Positions 5,799-7,571 of a stretch of DNA of 7,571 bases are shown here, piece after piece (position 1 is the first letter of the stretch; the number at the start of each line of letters is the position of its first letter). Location of the stretch: assembly GCA_030830465.1 (NCBI GenBank), contig JAURMY010000262.1:1-7571 (forward strand). Reading direction: 5' to 3'. Source of the stretch: Alphaproteobacteria bacterium (lineage in GTDB: Bacteria; Pseudomonadota; Alphaproteobacteria; Rhodobacterales; Rhodobacteraceae). Position numbers and translations under genes: made by a program. The notes beneath the pieces are model-generated. The model ran no database searches. It was not told where the DNA came from and saw only the letters and a program-made list of their open reading frames with translations.

Positions 5799-6608
5799 CT
5801 AGATCTTGACGATCACATTCGGCAGGTTCAGCGCCTTCATCAGATCGCGCACTTCCTGACGCGCGGCGATATTTGACAGGCTGAGCGAGGTCATGCCGGT
5901 GTCGCGGATATCCAGAAGGGTCAGGCCGTTGGGGAACATTTCCCGAAACACCACGCGCTCGCTGAACCCCGGTGCAACCCGGAAACCGATGCGCTTGGAC
6001 AATTCCTCAAGCGCGTTGCCGACCTTGCGTTTGTTGTGCATGTTCTGGGTGCCAAGACGGTTGCGCACCACGATCCAGTCAATCGGCTGCAACCCGGCCT
6101 GCGCCCGCAGCTGGCGCGCGTTCCAGACCATTTCGGAATAGACAGAGGGCCCGATCACGCGGTCGGTTTCCGGGTCGGTCCGGGCCAAAAGGTCAAAATC
6201 CACGAAACTGTCATTCAGCGGCGTGATCAGCGTATCGGCCAGCGAATGCGCCACCTCGGACAGGCGGGTATGCGAGCCGGGACAGTCGACGATCACAAAA
6301 TCATTGTCGGTTTCAAGCTCGGCCACAGCCTCGGCGATGCGCCGGTCATTGGCGTTCTCACCGGGGGCCAGACGGGACTGGCTGATATTGGGCAGCTTGC
6401 CCAAAGTCGGCATCGGCAGGGGGGTGTTCTTGCGGCGGATATATTCGGCCCGGTTTTCCAGATAGCGCGAAAAACTGCGTTGGCGGGTGTCCAGATCCAA
6501 GGCACCCACCTTGAAACCAAGGCGCACAAGCGCCGTGGCCACATGCATGCAGGTGGTCGATTTGCCAGAACCGCCTTTTTCGTTGCCGACAATGATGATG
6601 TGCGACAC
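5799..6608 (-). CDS. mipZ: MipZ, ParA-type ATPase that positions the division plane
   Basis: A 269-residue ParA/MinD-family ATPase. In Caulobacter MipZ forms gradients from the ParB-marked poles and blocks FtsZ ring assembly away from midcell. The deviant Walker A is at 11-18 (KGGSGKST) with signature lysine K11 and K16. DLDTRQRS at 38-45 places D40 where Caulobacter MipZ has its hydrolysis residue D42. Walker B is FVIVDCPG at 104-111. NDSFVDFD (132-139), VRNRL (181-185) and REMFPNGLT (222-230) match MipZ rather than plasmid ParA, as does the length. The basic patch KRK at 193-195 aligns with the DNA-binding surface region. The start is GTG at 6608, with AAGGGG 9 nt upstream. It follows the ribosomal protein genes but sits directly after their terminator, so its expression needs readthrough or a local promoter that I could not identify with confidence. 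Confidence 0.93.
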   Translation of the reverse strand: MSHIIIVGNEKGGSGKSTTCMHVATALVRLGFKVGALDLDTRQRSFSRYLENRAEYIRRKNTPLPMPTLGKLPNISQSRLAPGENANDRRIAEAVAELETDNDFVIVDCPGSHTRLSEVAHSLADTLITPLNDSFVDFDLLARTDPETDRVIGPSVYSEMVWNARQLRAQAGLQPIDWIVVRNRLGTQNMHNKRKVGNALEELSKRIGFRVAPGFSERVVFREMFPNGLTLLDIRDTGMTSLSLSNIAARQEVRDLMKALNLPNVIVKI

Positions 6609-6631
6609 GCCTGCAACCCCTTGATAACGTG

Positions 6632-6660
6632 AAAAAGCGCGCCCCGATGGGACGCGCTTT
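6632..6660 (-). terminator. Intrinsic terminator of the trmD-rplS-rpmE transcript
   Basis: Arms 6634-6645 and 6649-6660 pair over 12 bp with one mismatch around a 3-nt loop. On the minus strand the stem runs into TTTTT (6636-6632). It lies about 50 nt after the rpmE stop and about 24 nt before the mipZ GTG. Confidence 0.85.
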
Positions 6661-6667
6661 GATCTAT

Positions 6668-6698
6668 AAACAATATTCCCGCGGGAAGGAAGATTGTT
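6668..6698. repeat. Nested palindrome between rpmE and its terminator
   Basis: A perfect 12-bp palindrome TTCCCGCGGGAA (6676-6687) is enclosed by the exact inverted heptamers AAACAAT (6668-6674) and ATTGTTT (6692-6698). The halves are slightly asymmetric (1 nt versus 4 nt between inner and outer arms). It could fold in the rpmE 3' UTR or be a protein-binding site upstream of mipZ. It does not match the parS consensus. Confidence 0.5.
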
Positions 6699-6710
6699 TG
6701 ACGGACTGAA

Positions 6711-6932
6711 TTAGAAACCCAGACCTTCGTATTTTTTCTTGAACTTGGTGACGCGACCGCCGGTGTCCATCAGACGCGCCGAACCGCCGGTCCAGGCCGG
6801 GTGAACGGTGGGGTCGATGTCCAGTGACAGGGTGTCGCCGTCTTTGCCATAAGTCGACCGGCTGGCATAGGTGGTGCCGTCGGTCATCTTGATGGTGATG
6901 TTGTGGTAATCGGGATGGATGTCGTTTTTCAT
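6711..6932 (-). CDS. rpmE: 50S ribosomal protein L31
   Basis: A 73-residue ribosomal protein of the large subunit that contributes to the intersubunit bridge. The start [10 protein letters not shown], the middle [16 protein letters not shown] (27-42), the HPAWTGG motif (44-50) and the C-terminal [16 protein letters not shown] identify alphaproteobacterial L31. It contains no cysteine, so it is the zinc-independent (C-minus) form. The start ATG is 11 nt after the rplS stop, and AAGGAG overlaps that stop, which fits translational coupling with L19. A strong terminator follows. Confidence 0.96.
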   Translation of the reverse strand: MKNDIHPDYHNITIKMTDGTTYASRSTYGKDGDTLSLDIDPTVHPAWTGGSARLMDTGGRVTKFKKKYEGLGF

Positions 6933-6943
6933 CTGTCCGCTCC

Positions 6944-7327
6944 TTATGCGTCTGCGCCGTCAAGCGCTTTATAGTTCGACTGCTCGGCGATACGGGCGGA
7001 TTTGCCGCGACGCGCGCGCAGATAATAAAGCTTGGCGCGACGGACCTTGCCGCGACGCACGACGGTGATTTCGGCGATGTTCTGGGAATGCAGCGGGAAC
7101 ATACGCTCCACGCCTTCGCCAAAGGAAATCTTGCGCACGGTGAACGCACCGGCAATGCCGTTGCCGCCGCGGCGCGAGATGCAAACGCCTTCGTAATTCT
7201 GTACGCGCGAGCGGGTGCCCTCGGTCACTTTGTACCCTACGCGGATGGTGTCGCCGGCTTTGAAATCGGGAATGTCTTTCCCAAGGGCCGCGACCTGTTC
7301 AGCTTCAAGCTGTTCAAGCAAGTTCAT
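6944..7327 (-). CDS. rplS: 50S ribosomal protein L19
   Basis: A 127-residue large-subunit protein located at the 30S-50S interface. The family core is at 64-113: [18 protein letters not shown], then [25 protein letters not shown]. The N-terminal helix region [11 protein letters not shown] is also typical. ATG at 7327 has AAAAGGA 8 nt upstream. It follows trmD after 50 nt and precedes rpmE by 11 nt, which is the usual arrangement in this bacterial group. No anomalies are visible; a short acidic tail (ALDGADA) is common in the group. Confidence 0.97.
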   Translation of the reverse strand: MNLLEQLEAEQVAALGKDIPDFKAGDTIRVGYKVTEGTRSRVQNYEGVCISRRGGNGIAGAFTVRKISFGEGVERMFPLHSQNIAEITVVRRGKVRRAKLYYLRARRGKSARIAEQSNYKALDGADA

Positions 7328-7344
7328 AATAGTCGTCCTTTTGC

Positions 7345-7362
7345 TCGCTGTTTGTTCAGCGA
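7345..7362 (-). promoter_or_regulatory. Small hairpin in the trmD-rplS spacer
   Basis: TCGCTG and CAGCGA form a 6-bp stem with a 6-nt loop between the trmD stop and the rplS ribosome binding site. No U-tract follows, so it is not a terminator. It could affect mRNA processing or separate L19 translation from the weakly expressed trmD; this is inference. Confidence 0.35.
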
Positions 7363-7377
7363 AGATTTCATGCGCCC

Positions 7378-7571
7378 CTAGAGCTCTGTGTCTCCGTCCG
7401 GGTCCCTATCTTTCCGATAAGCCCGCCAGAGGTCAGGACGACGTTCCTTTGTCAGGCGTCTGGACTGGTCGTTTCGCCATTTGGCGATGTTCGCATGATG
7501 ACCCGAGAGGAGTATCTCGGGGATCACACGTCCCAACCATTCCGTCGGCCGTGTATACTGGGGATGTTCAA
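7378..7571 (-). CDS. trmD: tRNA (guanine-N1)-methyltransferase TrmD, C-terminal end (cut by window edge)
   Basis: The last 63 residues are visible, with stop TAG at 7378-7380. The segment begins [11 protein letters not shown] and continues [18 protein letters not shown], followed by RRPDLW. This is the conserved C-terminal domain of TrmD, which methylates G37 of tRNAs next to the anticodon and prevents frameshifting. Its place upstream of rplS is the classic rpsP-rimM-trmD-rplS order. The SAM-binding knotted N-terminal part lies outside the window. I see no frameshift in what remains. Confidence 0.93.
   Translation of the reverse strand, partial: EHPQYTRPTEWLGRVIPEILLSGHHANIAKWRNDQSRRLTKERRPDLWRAYRKDRDPDGDTEL

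Noticed and set aside
5445..5802. Open frames of about 100 codons on both strands in the mipZ-RTX gap
   Set aside because: Products are Arg/Pro-rich without domain signs, the frames overlap each other, and start contexts are poor.
6036..6632. Plus-strand 198-codon frame opposite mipZ
   Set aside because: mipZ has full family motifs on the other strand; this frame is a shadow.
6676..6687. Possible parS site near mipZ
   Set aside because: The palindrome TTCCCGCGGGAA does not match the conserved parS consensus with central CACGTG.

Overview
The window looks like a chromosomal segment from an alphaproteobacterium, most likely Rhodobacteraceae (Roseobacter group). The signs are the conserved order trmD-rplS-rpmE followed by a MipZ division-site ATPase, high GC content, and a Hint-domain RTX protein of a type common in that family. 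All six complete genes and both edge-truncated genes lie on the minus strand, so the text below runs in transcription order, from high to low coordinates.

7571-6632: the 3' end of trmD, then rplS (L19) and rpmE (L31) with tight spacing, closed by a strong intrinsic terminator. 6608-5799: mipZ, which starts only about 24 nt past that terminator's U-tract, begins with GTG and has a good ribosome binding site. About 570 bp without a convincing gene follow (5798-5227). They hold a small hairpin with a dense cluster of GANTC (CcrM-type) sites just after mipZ, and a few short inverted repeats.

5226-2242: a two-gene unit. A small protein with two predicted membrane helices is followed 12 nt later by a large mosaic RTX protein. 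The RTX protein has four blocks of Ca-binding nonapeptides, two low-complexity Gly/Ser linkers built from tandem repeats, an internal beta-sandwich-like domain, and a C-terminal Hint (hedgehog/intein-type) domain. It has no signal peptide and is probably exported by a type I system encoded elsewhere. A terminator hairpin (2187-2217) closes this unit.

2145-1: a separate catabolic unit. A candidate promoter overlapped by a perfect 7-bp-arm inverted repeat precedes a feruloyl-CoA synthase-like ligase. An amidohydrolase follows after only 8 nt and runs off the window. The pairing suggests hydroxycinnamate degradation by CoA activation and beta-oxidative deacetylation, with the amidohydrolase as beta-ketoacyl-CoA hydrolase. 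That last step is inference.

The least explained items are the RTX-Hint mosaic with its small membrane partner, and the palindromic sites around the ligase promoter and mipZ. I see no CRISPR array, tRNA, insertion sequence or phage signature.
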